Positions 13,777 through 21,455 of a DNA stretch of 21,930 bases are shown in pieces. Each line of letters begins with the position of its first letter. Position 1 is the first letter of the stretch. The notes under the pieces are model-generated. The model was not told the origin of the DNA. It made no database searches and saw nothing but the letters and a program-made list of their open reading frames with translations. Both the position numbers and the translations under genes were made by a program. Source of the DNA: an uncultured Eubacteriales bacterium (lineage in GTDB: Bacteria; Bacillota; Clostridia; Oscillospirales; Oscillospiraceae); contig USAC01000030.1 in assembly GCA_900552475.1 (NCBI GenBank), positions 1 through 21,930 of the forward strand, in the 5' to 3' direction.

Positions 13777-15948
13777 ATGTACTATGCACATATCAGGTGG
13801 GACGACAGGGGAGCGGCAATCGCCAGCCAGACCGTAGCGGAGCATCTGTCCGGGACGGCGGCGCTAAGCCGCGCGTTCGCGGAGGCCTTCGGGGCAGGGG
13901 ACGATGGCGAACTGATCGGCCTGCTGCATGATCTCGGCAAGTGTACGGATGGTTTTCAGAACCGCCTGCTGCGGGACGGGCCGCGCGTTGACCACGCAAC
14001 GGCGGGCGCAGTCGCCTGCTCCAAATACTATGGCCGGTTCGAGGACGCGGCCTGTATCGCGGGACACCACAGTGGCCTGCCGGATTTTGGCAACGTGCGG
14101 ACCGATTGCGCTGGGGACGCAACGCTTTATGGTCGGCTGAAAAAAGGAATTGCCGAACAGTATCTGGAAAGCTGTGGCGAGAGCGGTATGACGCTCCCGG
14201 ACTTGCCGCGGGCGGCGGCTCAGCCGGATCGGCTGTGCGCGTCGTTCCGGACGCGGATGCTCTATTCCTGCTTGGTGGATGCCGACTTTCTGGATACCGA
14301 ACACTTTATGGACGGTGATCGCGGGCGCGGCGGATACGATGATATTCCTACGCTGCTCGCGCGGCTGGAAAAATACATTGCCCCGTGGCAGAATCCGCTG
14401 AATGTGCTAAACCGCCTGGGCGGCGATATATTAAATACCTGTTTGGAGGCAGGCACGAAAGCAAAATGGCTTTACACGCTGACTGTCCCGACAGGCGGTG
14501 GAAAAACCGTCGCTTCACTTGCCTTCGCGCTGCGCCACGCCGCCGTGCACGGGATGCAGCGGGTAATTTACGTCATTCCATACACCTCGATCATCGAACA
14601 AAACGCTGCTGTGTTCCGCGACATTCTCGGCGCTGCCAACGTGCTCGAGCACCACTGCGGCGTGCAGCTTGACCTCTCTGACGGCGCACCGCCGGAGGAG
14701 GTGCGCCGCGCGCTGGCCGCCGAAAATTGGGACATACCGGTCGTGGTGACGACGGCGGTGCAGCTGTTTGAATCGCTCTATGCAAACCGCTCCTCCCGCT
14801 GCCGCAAGCTCCACAATCTGGCAAACAGCGTCATCGTTTTCGACGAGGCCCAGATGCTGCCGCTGCCGCATCTGCGTCCGTGCGTTGCGGCGATGGCTTC
14901 GCTCACGGCGCAGTTCCGCTCCACGGTCGTGCTGTGTACGGCGACGCAGCCATCGCTCGGGGATCTGCTGGCAGCGTATGCGCCAGGCTGGCCGGTGGAG
15001 GAGCTTTGTCCACAGACGGCAGCGCTCTATGAGCGGTTCCGCCGCGTTACATTCCGCCGGGAGGACGCGCTGGAGGACAGCGCGCTGGCCGGACGGCTGG
15101 GGGAACACCGGCAGGTGCTTTGTATCGTGAACAGCCGCCGCGCGGCGCAGCGCATCTATGAGCTGCTGCCGCGGGAGGGGAGCTTCCATCTATCGACGCT
15201 GATGATCCCGGCGCAGCGGCAGGCATTCCTGCACAAGATTCGGGAGCGGCTGCGGCGGGGCGAGGTGTGCCGCGTGGTGTCGACGTCGCTGATCGAGGCA
15301 GGCGTGGACGTGGACTTCCCGCTCGTCTACCGCGAAATGGCAGGGCTCGACTCAATTTTGCAGGCGGCGGGACGCTGCAACCGCGAGGGAAAGCGCCCCA
15401 TTGACGAGAGCGTCGTCACCATTTTTGAGCGGACGGAGCCGCCGCCCACGCTGTTCCGACAGGCGATCGGCGCGGCGGTGGAAGCGCTGCAGGGCGGGCG
15501 CGATCCCGGCGCACCAGAGACAATGGCGCGCTATTTCTGCAGTCTGCGGAGTCTAAAGGGAGATGCGCTGGATAAAAACGGTGTCATCCGGGCGTTTACG
15601 GAGGGGGTCAGCGGCTGCGACATGCCGTTTCAGACGGTCGCGGAGTCGTTTCATCTGATCGAGAGCAATACCCACACGGTCTATGTCCCGTTTGACGAGG
15701 GATCCGCGCTGATCGAGCGGCTGGCCGCGGGGGAGTGCTCCCGCGCGCTCTACCGCGCGCTGGGGCGGTATGCCGTCTCGGTATATGAGCCGCATTTTCA
15801 GGCGCTGTACGCCGCCGGGGCGATCCTGACGGCGCAGGATGTCCCCACGCTGGACAGCGGCAGCGCCATCCTGCGGGACATGTCGCTCTACAGCGAGACG
15901 ATGGGCCTGACGCTGGAGCCAGAGACGGGGAAAGCGCTTATGATCTGA
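13777..15948 (+). CDS. cas3: CRISPR-associated helicase/nuclease Cas3, type I-C
   Basis: A 723-residue fusion of an HD nuclease and an SF2 helicase that is recruited by the I-C Cascade to unwind and degrade target DNA. ATG 13777 is chosen because GGAGGG precedes it at good spacing; an in-frame ATG at 13729 lacks this. HD domain: LIGLLHDLGK (H51-D52), VDHATAGA and CIAGHHSGLPDF (H97-H98). Helicase: Walker A VPTGGGKTVASLAFALRH (about 237-254), DEAQ box IVFDEAQMLPLP (about 353-364), motif III CTATQPS, and motifs V-VI VVSTSLIEAGVDVDFPLVYR with QAAGRCNREGKR. All key residues are present and length is normal, so the protein appears functional. It is first in the cas operon; a 68-base gap separates it from cas5c. 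Confidence 0.96.
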   Translation: MYYAHIRWDDRGAAIASQTVAEHLSGTAALSRAFAEAFGAGDDGELIGLLHDLGKCTDGFQNRLLRDGPRVDHATAGAVACSKYYGRFEDAACIAGHHSGLPDFGNVRTDCAGDATLYGRLKKGIAEQYLESCGESGMTLPDLPRAAAQPDRLCASFRTRMLYSCLVDADFLDTEHFMDGDRGRGGYDDIPTLLARLEKYIAPWQNPLNVLNRLGGDILNTCLEAGTKAKWLYTLTVPTGGGKTVASLAFALRHAAVHGMQRVIYVIPYTSIIEQNAAVFRDILGAANVLEHHCGVQLDLSDGAPPEEVRRALAAENWDIPVVVTTAVQLFESLYANRSSRCRKLHNLANSVIVFDEAQMLPLPHLRPCVAAMASLTAQFRSTVVLCTATQPSLGDLLAAYAPGWPVEELCPQTAALYERFRRVTFRREDALEDSALAGRLGEHRQVLCIVNSRRAAQRIYELLPREGSFHLSTLMIPAQRQAFLHKIRERLRRGEVCRVVSTSLIEAGVDVDFPLVYREMAGLDSILQAAGRCNREGKRPIDESVVTIFERTEPPPTLFRQAIGAAVEALQGGRDPGAPETMARYFCSLRSLKGDALDKNGVIRAFTEGVSGCDMPFQTVAESFHLIESNTHTVYVPFDEGSALIERLAAGECSRALYRALGRYAVSVYEPHFQALYAAGAILTAQDVPTLDSGSAILRDMSLYSETMGLTLEPETGKALMI

Positions 15949-15969
15949 AGTCCGTTTTATGGGACAGGC

Positions 15970-15998
15970 TTACTGATAAAATCAGCATACGCTATAAG
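15970..15998 (+). promoter_or_regulatory. Possible internal promoter before cas5c
   Basis: TTACTG (15970-15975), 17-base spacer, TATAAG (15993-15998) in the only sizeable gap of the cas operon. The hexamers are weak, so this is tentative; it would let the Cascade genes be transcribed apart from cas3. Confidence 0.3.
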
Positions 15999-16016
15999 AG
16001 AGAAAGGAGAGTGTTT

Positions 16017-16679
16017 ATGGCCATTCAAGTAGAGGTCTGGGGTGAGTACGCGTGTTTCACGCGGCCTGAGATGAAGACCGAACGCGTCAGCTATGATTGC
16101 ATGACACCGTCCGCTGCGCGCGGACTGCTCGAAAGCATCTACTGGCATCCGGGGCTGATGTGGCGGATCGACCGCATCCATGTGTGCCGACCGATCCGGT
16201 TCACAAACATCCGCCGCAACGAGGTGAAAGACAAGATCAGCGCCCGCAACGTAAAAACCGTGATGGAGCGCGGCGCGGGCGAGCTGTACCTCGCGGCACC
16301 GGAGAGCATCCAGCAGCGCGCGGCTATGGTGCTGCAGGATGTGCGGTATGTGATCGACGCGCACTTTGATCTGACAGAAAAAGCCGCGCCCAGCGACAGC
16401 CCCGGCAAGTTTCAGGACATCGTCAAGCGGCGGCTCGAGCGCGGACAGTGCTACAGCATGCCCTATTTCGGAACGCGGGAGTTCCCGGCACAGTTCCGCC
16501 GCTGCACGATGCTTCCGCCGTGCCCGGAGGAGCTGCTCGGTATGCGTGATCTGGGTTGGATGCTCTGGGATATGGATTATGGCGATCCGCAGGACATTCG
16601 GCCGCGGTTCTTCCGGGCCGTCATGACCGACGGCATCGTGACCGTCCCGCCGCCGGAGAGCGGGGAGGTGCATGGATGA
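16017..16679 (+). CDS. cas5c: Cas5c (Cas5d), type I-C crRNA-processing endoribonuclease
   Basis: A 220-residue RAMP protein. In type I-C, Cas5 replaces Cas6: it cuts the pre-crRNA at the 3' base of the repeat hairpin and stays on the 5' handle in Cascade. AAGGAG at 16004-16009 favours ATG 16017 over the in-frame GTG 16011. Family blocks are IQVEVWGEYACFTRPEMKTE, SARGLLES-like AARGLLESIYWHPGLMWRID, and GKFQDIVKRRLERGQCY with PYFGTREFPAQF. Against my memory of the Bacillus halodurans enzyme (Tyr46, Lys116, His117), Tyr42 and Lys131 are kept but the His position is Phe132. It overlaps cas8c by four bases (ATGA). Confidence 0.94.
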   Translation: MAIQVEVWGEYACFTRPEMKTERVSYDCMTPSAARGLLESIYWHPGLMWRIDRIHVCRPIRFTNIRRNEVKDKISARNVKTVMERGAGELYLAAPESIQQRAAMVLQDVRYVIDAHFDLTEKAAPSDSPGKFQDIVKRRLERGQCYSMPYFGTREFPAQFRRCTMLPPCPEELLGMRDLGWMLWDMDYGDPQDIRPRFFRAVMTDGIVTVPPPESGEVHG

Positions 16680-18412
16680 TTCTGCAGGCTTTGACGCGCT
16701 ATTATGAGGATCTGCTCACGCGCGGGGAAATCGCCGCACCGGGCTGGTCGCCCGCGAAGATCAGCTTCGCGCTTTGTCTCGACGAAAACGGCGCGGTGAT
16801 ACAAGTCATCCCCACTATGCAGGAGGTCGTCGCCGGGAAAAAGACCGTCCAGCGGCCGCAGGAGATAGTTCTGCCCGCGGCGGTAAAACGCACGGCCGGC
16901 GTCGCGTCCAACTTTCTCTGGGACAACTCCGCCTATCTGTTGGGCATCGATCAGAAGGGGAAGCCCGCGCGCAGCCGCGAGTGTTTTCAAGCGGCGGCGC
17001 AGCTGCACCACGCGATTCTGGACGGTGTGGAGAGCCCCGCCGCGCGGGCGATTCTCGCTTTTTTCGACACATGGGATCCGTCGATGGCGGCGGAGCACCC
17101 GGCTCTGCGCGCATCGTTCGACGAAATCACCGGGAGCGCCAATCTCGCATTCCGTGTGGACAGCGTCTATCCGCAGGACGATCCCGCCATCCGCGCGGCA
17201 TGGCAAACGCATCGCGACGGCGGCGACCCGAACGCCGTGCGCCTGCAGTGTCTTGTAACGGGGCGGGAGGACGAGATTTCCGCGACGCACCCGGCCATCA
17301 AGGGCGTGCGGGACGCGCAGTCGAGCGGCGCGGCGCTCGTCTCCTTCAACGCCCCGGCGTTCTGCTCCTACGGACGCGAGCAGAATTACAACGCCCCCGT
17401 GGGAAAGCATGCCGCCTTCGCCTATACGGCGGCGCTCAATCACCTGCTCGCGGACAAAAGCAGTGTCCAGACGATCGGGGACACAACCGTCGTCTGCTGG
17501 GCCGAAGGCGCGGAGCCGGTCTATCAGGACTATGCACAGGCGTTTCTCTTCGGCGGCGAGACACCCAAAGGGCTTTCCGACAACGATCTGCGCGCGGCGC
17601 TGAAGCGTCTGGCGGATGGAAAGCCCTGCGACGACCTCGGCGTCGATCCGAACCGACCGTTCTACATTCTCGGCCTTGCGCCCAATGCGGCTCGCCTGTC
17701 CGTACGCTTCTTCCTGCGCGACACCTTCTGGCGGCTGATGCGGAACGTCAACGCGCACTATGAGCGTCTGCGCATCGTGGGCTCACGGTACGAGATGCTG
17801 CCACTCTGGGCGATGCTGCGCGAGACGGTAAACCTCAACTCCCGCGACAAATCGCCGGCCCCCGCAATGGCGGGCGCGACGGCGCGCACCGTCTTCTCCG
17901 GCGGGCCGTATCCGGCGGCACTGCTGGAGGGCGTGATGCTCCGCATCCGCGCAGAGCGGAACGTCACATGGGGCCGCGCGGCCATCTTAAAAGCGTATTA
18001 CCTGAACAATCCACATACAGACTGCCCGAAGGAGGTTTTGACCGTGAGTCTCAACGAAGCCAGCACCAACCCGGCCTATACGCTGGGCCGCCTGTTCTCG
18101 GTCTACGAGGCCGTGCAGCAGGCCGCAAATCCCAGCATCAACGCAACGATCAAGGATAAGTATTTCAGCTCCGCTGCGGCGATGCCCGCGAGTATTTTCC
18201 CCGTGCTGAACAATCTCTATCAGAAACATCTGCGCAAGCTCAGCACAGCCCAGCGAGTCTACTATGATAAGCAGGTTGGCGCGCTCAAAAATGTCCTGAG
18301 CGAAGAGCTTCCCACCCGGCTGACGCTGGCGCAGCAAGGGGCCTTTGACCTTGGTTACTATCATCAGACACAGAAGCGTTATACGAAAAAGGAGGAGAAT
18401 GAAAATGGCTGA
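16676..18412 (+). CDS. cas8c: Cas8c (Csd1), type I-C Cascade large subunit
   Basis: A 578-residue large subunit that recognises the PAM and helps load target DNA in the I-C Cascade. The start is ATG 16676, overlapping the cas5c stop; upstream in-frame codons belong to the cas5c overlap. Typical Csd1 blocks are MILQALTRYYEDLL, NFLWDNSAYLLGID, NAPAFCSYGREQNYNAPVGK, FYILGLAPNAARLSVRFFLR and TFWRLMRNV. The last 122 residues form the Cas11c region and can also be made separately from an internal start (18044). Length is within the normal range and no frame disruption is visible. It overlaps cas7c by eight bases. It also carries a high-GC codon bias like the neighbouring resident genes. Confidence 0.95.
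   Translation: MILQALTRYYEDLLTRGEIAAPGWSPAKISFALCLDENGAVIQVIPTMQEVVAGKKTVQRPQEIVLPAAVKRTAGVASNFLWDNSAYLLGIDQKGKPARSRECFQAAAQLHHAILDGVESPAARAILAFFDTWDPSMAAEHPALRASFDEITGSANLAFRVDSVYPQDDPAIRAAWQTHRDGGDPNAVRLQCLVTGREDEISATHPAIKGVRDAQSSGAALVSFNAPAFCSYGREQNYNAPVGKHAAFAYTAALNHLLADKSSVQTIGDTTVVCWAEGAEPVYQDYAQAFLFGGETPKGLSDNDLRAALKRLADGKPCDDLGVDPNRPFYILGLAPNAARLSVRFFLRDTFWRLMRNVNAHYERLRIVGSRYEMLPLWAMLRETVNLNSRDKSPAPAMAGATARTVFSGGPYPAALLEGVMLRIRAERNVTWGRAAILKAYYLNNPHTDCPKEVLTVSLNEASTNPAYTLGRLFSVYEAVQQAANPSINATIKDKYFSSAAAMPASIFPVLNNLYQKHLRKLSTAQRVYYDKQVGALKNVLSEELPTRLTLAQQGAFDLGYYHQTQKRYTKKEENENG
18044..18412 (+). CDS. cas11c: Cas11c small subunit, translated from inside cas8c
   Basis: An in-frame GTG at 18044 is preceded by GAAGGAGG (18028-18035) with an eight-base spacer, the best internal ribosome site in cas8c. 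Translation from there gives 122 residues beginning with SLNEASTNPAYTLGRLFSVY after the initiator and ending with the cas8c C-terminus. It is established for type I-C systems that the small subunit Cas11c is made by independent internal initiation within cas8c and is needed for a stable Cascade. Size, position and helical composition fit. The alternative is that the Shine-Dalgarno is chance, but a perfect AAGGAGG at ideal spacing in a GC-rich gene is unlikely. Confidence 0.85.
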   Translation: MSLNEASTNPAYTLGRLFSVYEAVQQAANPSINATIKDKYFSSAAAMPASIFPVLNNLYQKHLRKLSTAQRVYYDKQVGALKNVLSEELPTRLTLAQQGAFDLGYYHQTQKRYTKKEENENG

Positions 18413-19295
18413 AGCGATCAAGAACCGGTATGAGTTTGTTGTGCTGTTCGACGTGGAGAACGGCAATCCAAACGGTGACCCCGACGCAGGCAACATGCCT
18501 CGCATCGACCCGGAGACGGGTTATGGTCTGGTGACGGACGTGTGCCTCAAGCGCAAGATTCGCAACTTCGTGGAGACGGCGAAGGAGGACAAGCCGGGCT
18601 ATCGCATCTACATCAAGGACGGCGTACCGCTGAATACAAGCGACAAGGAAGCCTGCGCCTACGTCGGCGTAGATCCGACCAAGCTTAAAGACGCCAAGAA
18701 AAAGGACGAGCACCTCGACGAGAAGCTCCGCGACTTCATGTGCGCCAACTTCTACGATATCCGCACCTTTGGTGCAGTCATGACCACGTTCGTCAAGGGT
18801 ACGCTCAACTGTGGACAGGTGCGTGGGCCGGTGCAGATCGGCTTCGCGCGTAGCGTCGATCCTATCCTGCCGCAGGAGATCACGATCACGCGCGTCGCCA
18901 TCACCACTGAGGCAGATGCGGAAAAGAAGGGTACGGAGATGGGCCGCAAGTACATTGTCCCCTACGGCTTGTACCGTGTGGAGGGCTATGTCTCGGCAAA
19001 CCTCGCGCGCAAGACGACTGGGTTTTCTGAGGAGGATCTGTCTCTTCTGTGGACGGCTATCCTCAACATGTTTGAAAACGACCACTCTGCTGCGCGCGGC
19101 AAGATGGCCGTGCGTGAGCTGATCGTGTTCAAGCACGACACGGAGCTTGGCTGCGCCCCGGCACACAAGCTCTTCGAGCTGGTAAAGGCTGCACACAAGG
19201 ACGGCGTTACCTCTCCGCGCAGCTATGACGACTACACCGTCACCGTGGACGAGGAGCATCTGCCCGCCGGTGTGACCTGCATGCGGATGGGGTGA
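18405..19295 (+). CDS. cas7c: Cas7c (Csd2), type I-C Cascade backbone
   Basis: A 296-residue RAMP protein that forms the filament along the crRNA spacer in Cascade. Among clustered ATGs, 18405 is chosen because GGAGG (18391-18395) is nine bases upstream. The N-terminal RRM core is NRYEFVVLFDVENGNPNGDP, diagnostic for Csd2. Other typical segments are DVCLKRKIRNFVE, IRTFGAVM, VRGPVQIGFARSVDPILPQE and IVPYGLYRVEGYVSANLARK. Length is normal. Codon use is somewhat less GC-extreme than cas8c, in keeping with a highly expressed multi-copy subunit. The stop overlaps the cas4 GTG (GTGA). Confidence 0.96.
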   Translation: MAEAIKNRYEFVVLFDVENGNPNGDPDAGNMPRIDPETGYGLVTDVCLKRKIRNFVETAKEDKPGYRIYIKDGVPLNTSDKEACAYVGVDPTKLKDAKKKDEHLDEKLRDFMCANFYDIRTFGAVMTTFVKGTLNCGQVRGPVQIGFARSVDPILPQEITITRVAITTEADAEKKGTEMGRKYIVPYGLYRVEGYVSANLARKTTGFSEEDLSLLWTAILNMFENDHSAARGKMAVRELIVFKHDTELGCAPAHKLFELVKAAHKDGVTSPRSYDDYTVTVDEEHLPAGVTCMRMG

Positions 19296-19957
19296 TCTAT
19301 CCGGAAGAGGACTTCCTCCAGCTCTCCGGCCTGCAGCACTTTAAGTTCTGCCGCCGGCAGTGGGCGCTCATCCATATCGAAAACCAGTGGGCGGAGAACC
19401 TGCGCACGACGGACGGGGCGATTCTGCACGAGCGGGCACACGACGGGAACTTCGCCGAGAGCCGCGGGGATCTGCTCGTCACGCGGGACATGCGCGTCTT
19501 TTCACCGACGCTCGGCGTCTCCGGCGCGTGCGACGTGCTGGAGTTCCGCCGCGGCAGCACGGGCATCCCTCTCAAAGGCCGGGACGGGCTCTGGCAGCCC
19601 TATCCCGTGGAGTATAAGCGCGGGCGGCCGAAGGAGGACAGCTGCGACGAGCTGCAGCTTTGCGGGCAGGCGATATGTCTGGAGGAGATGCTCTGCTGCT
19701 AAATCCCGGCAGGCGCGCTATATTACGGCGAGATCCGCAGGCGCAGGGAGATTACCTTCACAGCCGCTCTGCGCGAAGAAGTACGTTCACTTCTTTATGA
19801 GATGCACGACCTCTATGCCCGCGGGAGGACACCGAAGGTGCGGCCGACGAAGGCATGCAATGCCTGTTCGCTGCGCGAGCTCTGCCTGCCGAAGCTGATG
19901 CGCAGAAGCTCTGTTTCCGCCTATGTGCACCGCGCGATGGAGGAGGACAGTCTATGA
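19292..19957 (+). pseudogene. cas4: cas4 interrupted by in-frame TAA
   Basis: Cas4 is a RecB-like exonuclease with a 4Fe-4S cluster that, with Cas1-Cas2, selects PAM-bearing spacers and sets their length and orientation. Translation from GTG 19292 gives MIYPEEDFLQLSGLQHFKFC with cluster Cys21 (FCRRQWALIHIE), then nuclease motifs ILHERAHDG, SGACDVLEF, YPVEYKRGRPK and LQLCGQAICLEEML, but TAA at 19700-19702 ends it after 136 residues. The same frame resumes at once, IPAGALYYGEIRRRREITFT, and continues 84 codons to TGA 19955-19957, including ACNACSLRELC with the three C-terminal cluster cysteines. Full length would be about 221, normal for I-C. One base change would explain it. The short product keeps catalytic acids but cannot form the usual cluster. 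No good restart follows. Confidence 0.92.
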
Positions 19958-20985
19958 GACATCTGCTCAATACGCTCTTTGTCACGTCGGAGGACGTGTA
20001 CCTCTCGCTCGACGGTGAGAATGTGGTCGCGAACCGCGGCGACGAAATCGCGGCGCGCTATCCGCTGCACACGCTGCAGAGCATCGTGTCGTTTTCCTAT
20101 GCCGGTGCGTCCCCGGCGATGATGGGGGCCTGCGCCGCGCGCGGGGTCGGGCTCGCGTTCTGCAGCCCGCGCGGGAAATTTCTCGCCCGGGTCTGCGGCC
20201 CGTCGCAGGGGAATGTCCTGCTGCGGCGGATGCAGTACCGCGTGGCGGACGACCCCGGCGAGAGCTGCCGCGCGGCACGGATGATGATCTTCGGCAAGGT
20301 CTATAACGCCCGCTGGAGCGTGGAGCGCACGAAGCGGGACCACGCGATGCGGGTGGACACCGGGCGCTTAGCCGAGGTGTCGGCGCAGCTGCAGGGGCTT
20401 TTGCCGCAGATTGCGGCCGAAACGTCGCTTGAGAGCCTGCGCGGGCTGGAGGGCTCCGGGGCCACGGCCTATTTCGGCGTGCTCGACGAGATGATCCTGC
20501 GGGAGAAGGAGACGTTTTTCTTCCACGAGCGCAGCCGCCGCCCGCCGCTCGACGCGTTCAACGCGCTGCTCTCGTTTGCCTATAGTCTGCTCGCGCACGA
20601 CTGTGCCTCCGCGCTCGAGAGTGTGGGACTGGACGCCTATGTCGGCTTCCTGCACCGCGACCGGCCGGGGCGCGAGTCGCTGGCGCTCGACCTGATGGAG
20701 GAGCTGCGCGCGTGCATGGCGGACCGGTTCGTGCTGACGATAGTAAATAACCGCGTGCTCAAGGCATCGGACTTTGTCTTTCGCGAGAGCGGCGCCGTGC
20801 TGCTGACGGACGAGGGACGCAGAACGTTTCTCCGACGTTGGCAGGAGCGCAAATATGAGACGATCACGCACCCGTTTCTTGAAGAAAAGCTCCCGTGGGG
20901 GCTGGTGCCGTATGTCCAGAGCCTGCTGCTGGCGCGGTATCTGCGCGGCGATCTGGACGACTATCCGCCGTTTTTGTGGAAGTGA
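19954..20985 (+). CDS. cas1: Cas1, CRISPR integrase
   Basis: A 343-residue integrase that, with Cas2, inserts new spacers at the leader end of the array. ATG 19954 overlaps the original cas4 stop (ATGA); the open frame extends 33 codons further upstream, but that part is the cas4 overlap. Catalytic residues are visible: Glu166 in LRGLEGSGATAYFG, His234 in GFLHRDRPGRESLALDLMEE and Glu249 in the same block. NNRVLKASDFV and PYVQSLLLARYLRGDLDDYP are typical of type I-C Cas1 C-termini. No disruption is seen, so integration itself should work even though cas4 is broken. Confidence 0.96.
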   Translation: MRHLLNTLFVTSEDVYLSLDGENVVANRGDEIAARYPLHTLQSIVSFSYAGASPAMMGACAARGVGLAFCSPRGKFLARVCGPSQGNVLLRRMQYRVADDPGESCRAARMMIFGKVYNARWSVERTKRDHAMRVDTGRLAEVSAQLQGLLPQIAAETSLESLRGLEGSGATAYFGVLDEMILREKETFFFHERSRRPPLDAFNALLSFAYSLLAHDCASALESVGLDAYVGFLHRDRPGRESLALDLMEELRACMADRFVLTIVNNRVLKASDFVFRESGAVLLTDEGRRTFLRRWQERKYETITHPFLEEKLPWGLVPYVQSLLLARYLRGDLDDYPPFLWK

Positions 20986-20994
20986 GGGGTCTCT

Positions 20995-21285
20995 ATGCTG
21001 GTGCTGATTACTTACGATGTAAACACGGAGGACGCCGCCGGGCGCAGGCGCCTGCGGCAGATTGCGAAGCAGTGCGTCAACTACGGCCAGCGGGTACAGG
21101 ACTCCGTGTTCGAGTGCCTGCTGGACACGGCGCAGTGCCGGAGCCTGCAGAATAAGCTCTGCAAGATCATGGATCCGGAACGCGACAGCCTGCGGTTTTA
21201 TTACCTCGGCAAGAAGTACGAGAATAAAATCGAACACTTCGGCTGCAAGCAGACCTACCTGCCTGAGGAGACGCTGATGATTTAG
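20995..21285 (+). CDS. cas2: Cas2, structural partner of Cas1
   Basis: A 96-residue ferredoxin-like protein that forms the dimer bridging two Cas1 dimers in the adaptation complex. It starts MLVLITYDVNTEDAAGRRRL, with the conserved Asp8 after the first strand, then VNYGQRVQDSVFECLLD and DSLRFYYLGKKYENKIEHFG. GAGGGG precedes ATG 20995; nine bases separate it from cas1. Length and sequence are typical for type I-C, and it appears intact. It is the last protein gene before the leader. Confidence 0.97.
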   Translation: MLVLITYDVNTEDAAGRRRLRQIAKQCVNYGQRVQDSVFECLLDTAQCRSLQNKLCKIMDPERDSLRFYYLGKKYENKIEHFGCKQTYLPEETLMI

Positions 21286-21455
21286 CGCGAAGTCCAAGCG
21301 CACAGCCATTTACAGGAAGGTTCGCACCCGCTCCCGCGCGCTGCAGGCCCCTGGAATAAGTAAAAAGTGCCCCAACAGACGGCACTCCGGACGGGGAAAC
21401 CCGATAGAATTGTCTGTTATCGCAAAATGCGCAGAAAATTTTGTGCATTTTCGCT
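21286..21455 (+). promoter_or_regulatory. CRISPR leader
   Basis: 170 bases between cas2 and the first repeat, containing no gene. It holds the inverted repeat AGTGCC (21366-21371) / GGCACT (21381-21386). Just before the array is an AT-rich symmetric block: AAAATGC (21424-21430), the palindrome AAAATTTT (21435-21442) and GCATTTT (21445-21451), four bases from repeat 1. Such leader-end motifs commonly guide Cas1-Cas2 integration. A weak TTGTCT at 21410-21415 may be part of the array promoter, but no good -10 follows. Confidence 0.7.

Noticed and set aside
16577..17758. 393-codon minus-strand frame over cas8c
   Set aside because: Opposite to an unmistakable Cas8c and rich in Arg and Val as expected for a shadow.
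18285..19259. 324-codon minus-strand frame over cas7c
   Set aside because: Shadow of cas7c; no ribosome site or known domain.
19700..19702. Recoding of the cas4 stop as an extra amino acid
   Set aside because: The codon is TAA, not the TGA used for selenocysteine, and other genes here end with TAA normally; no recoding element is evident.
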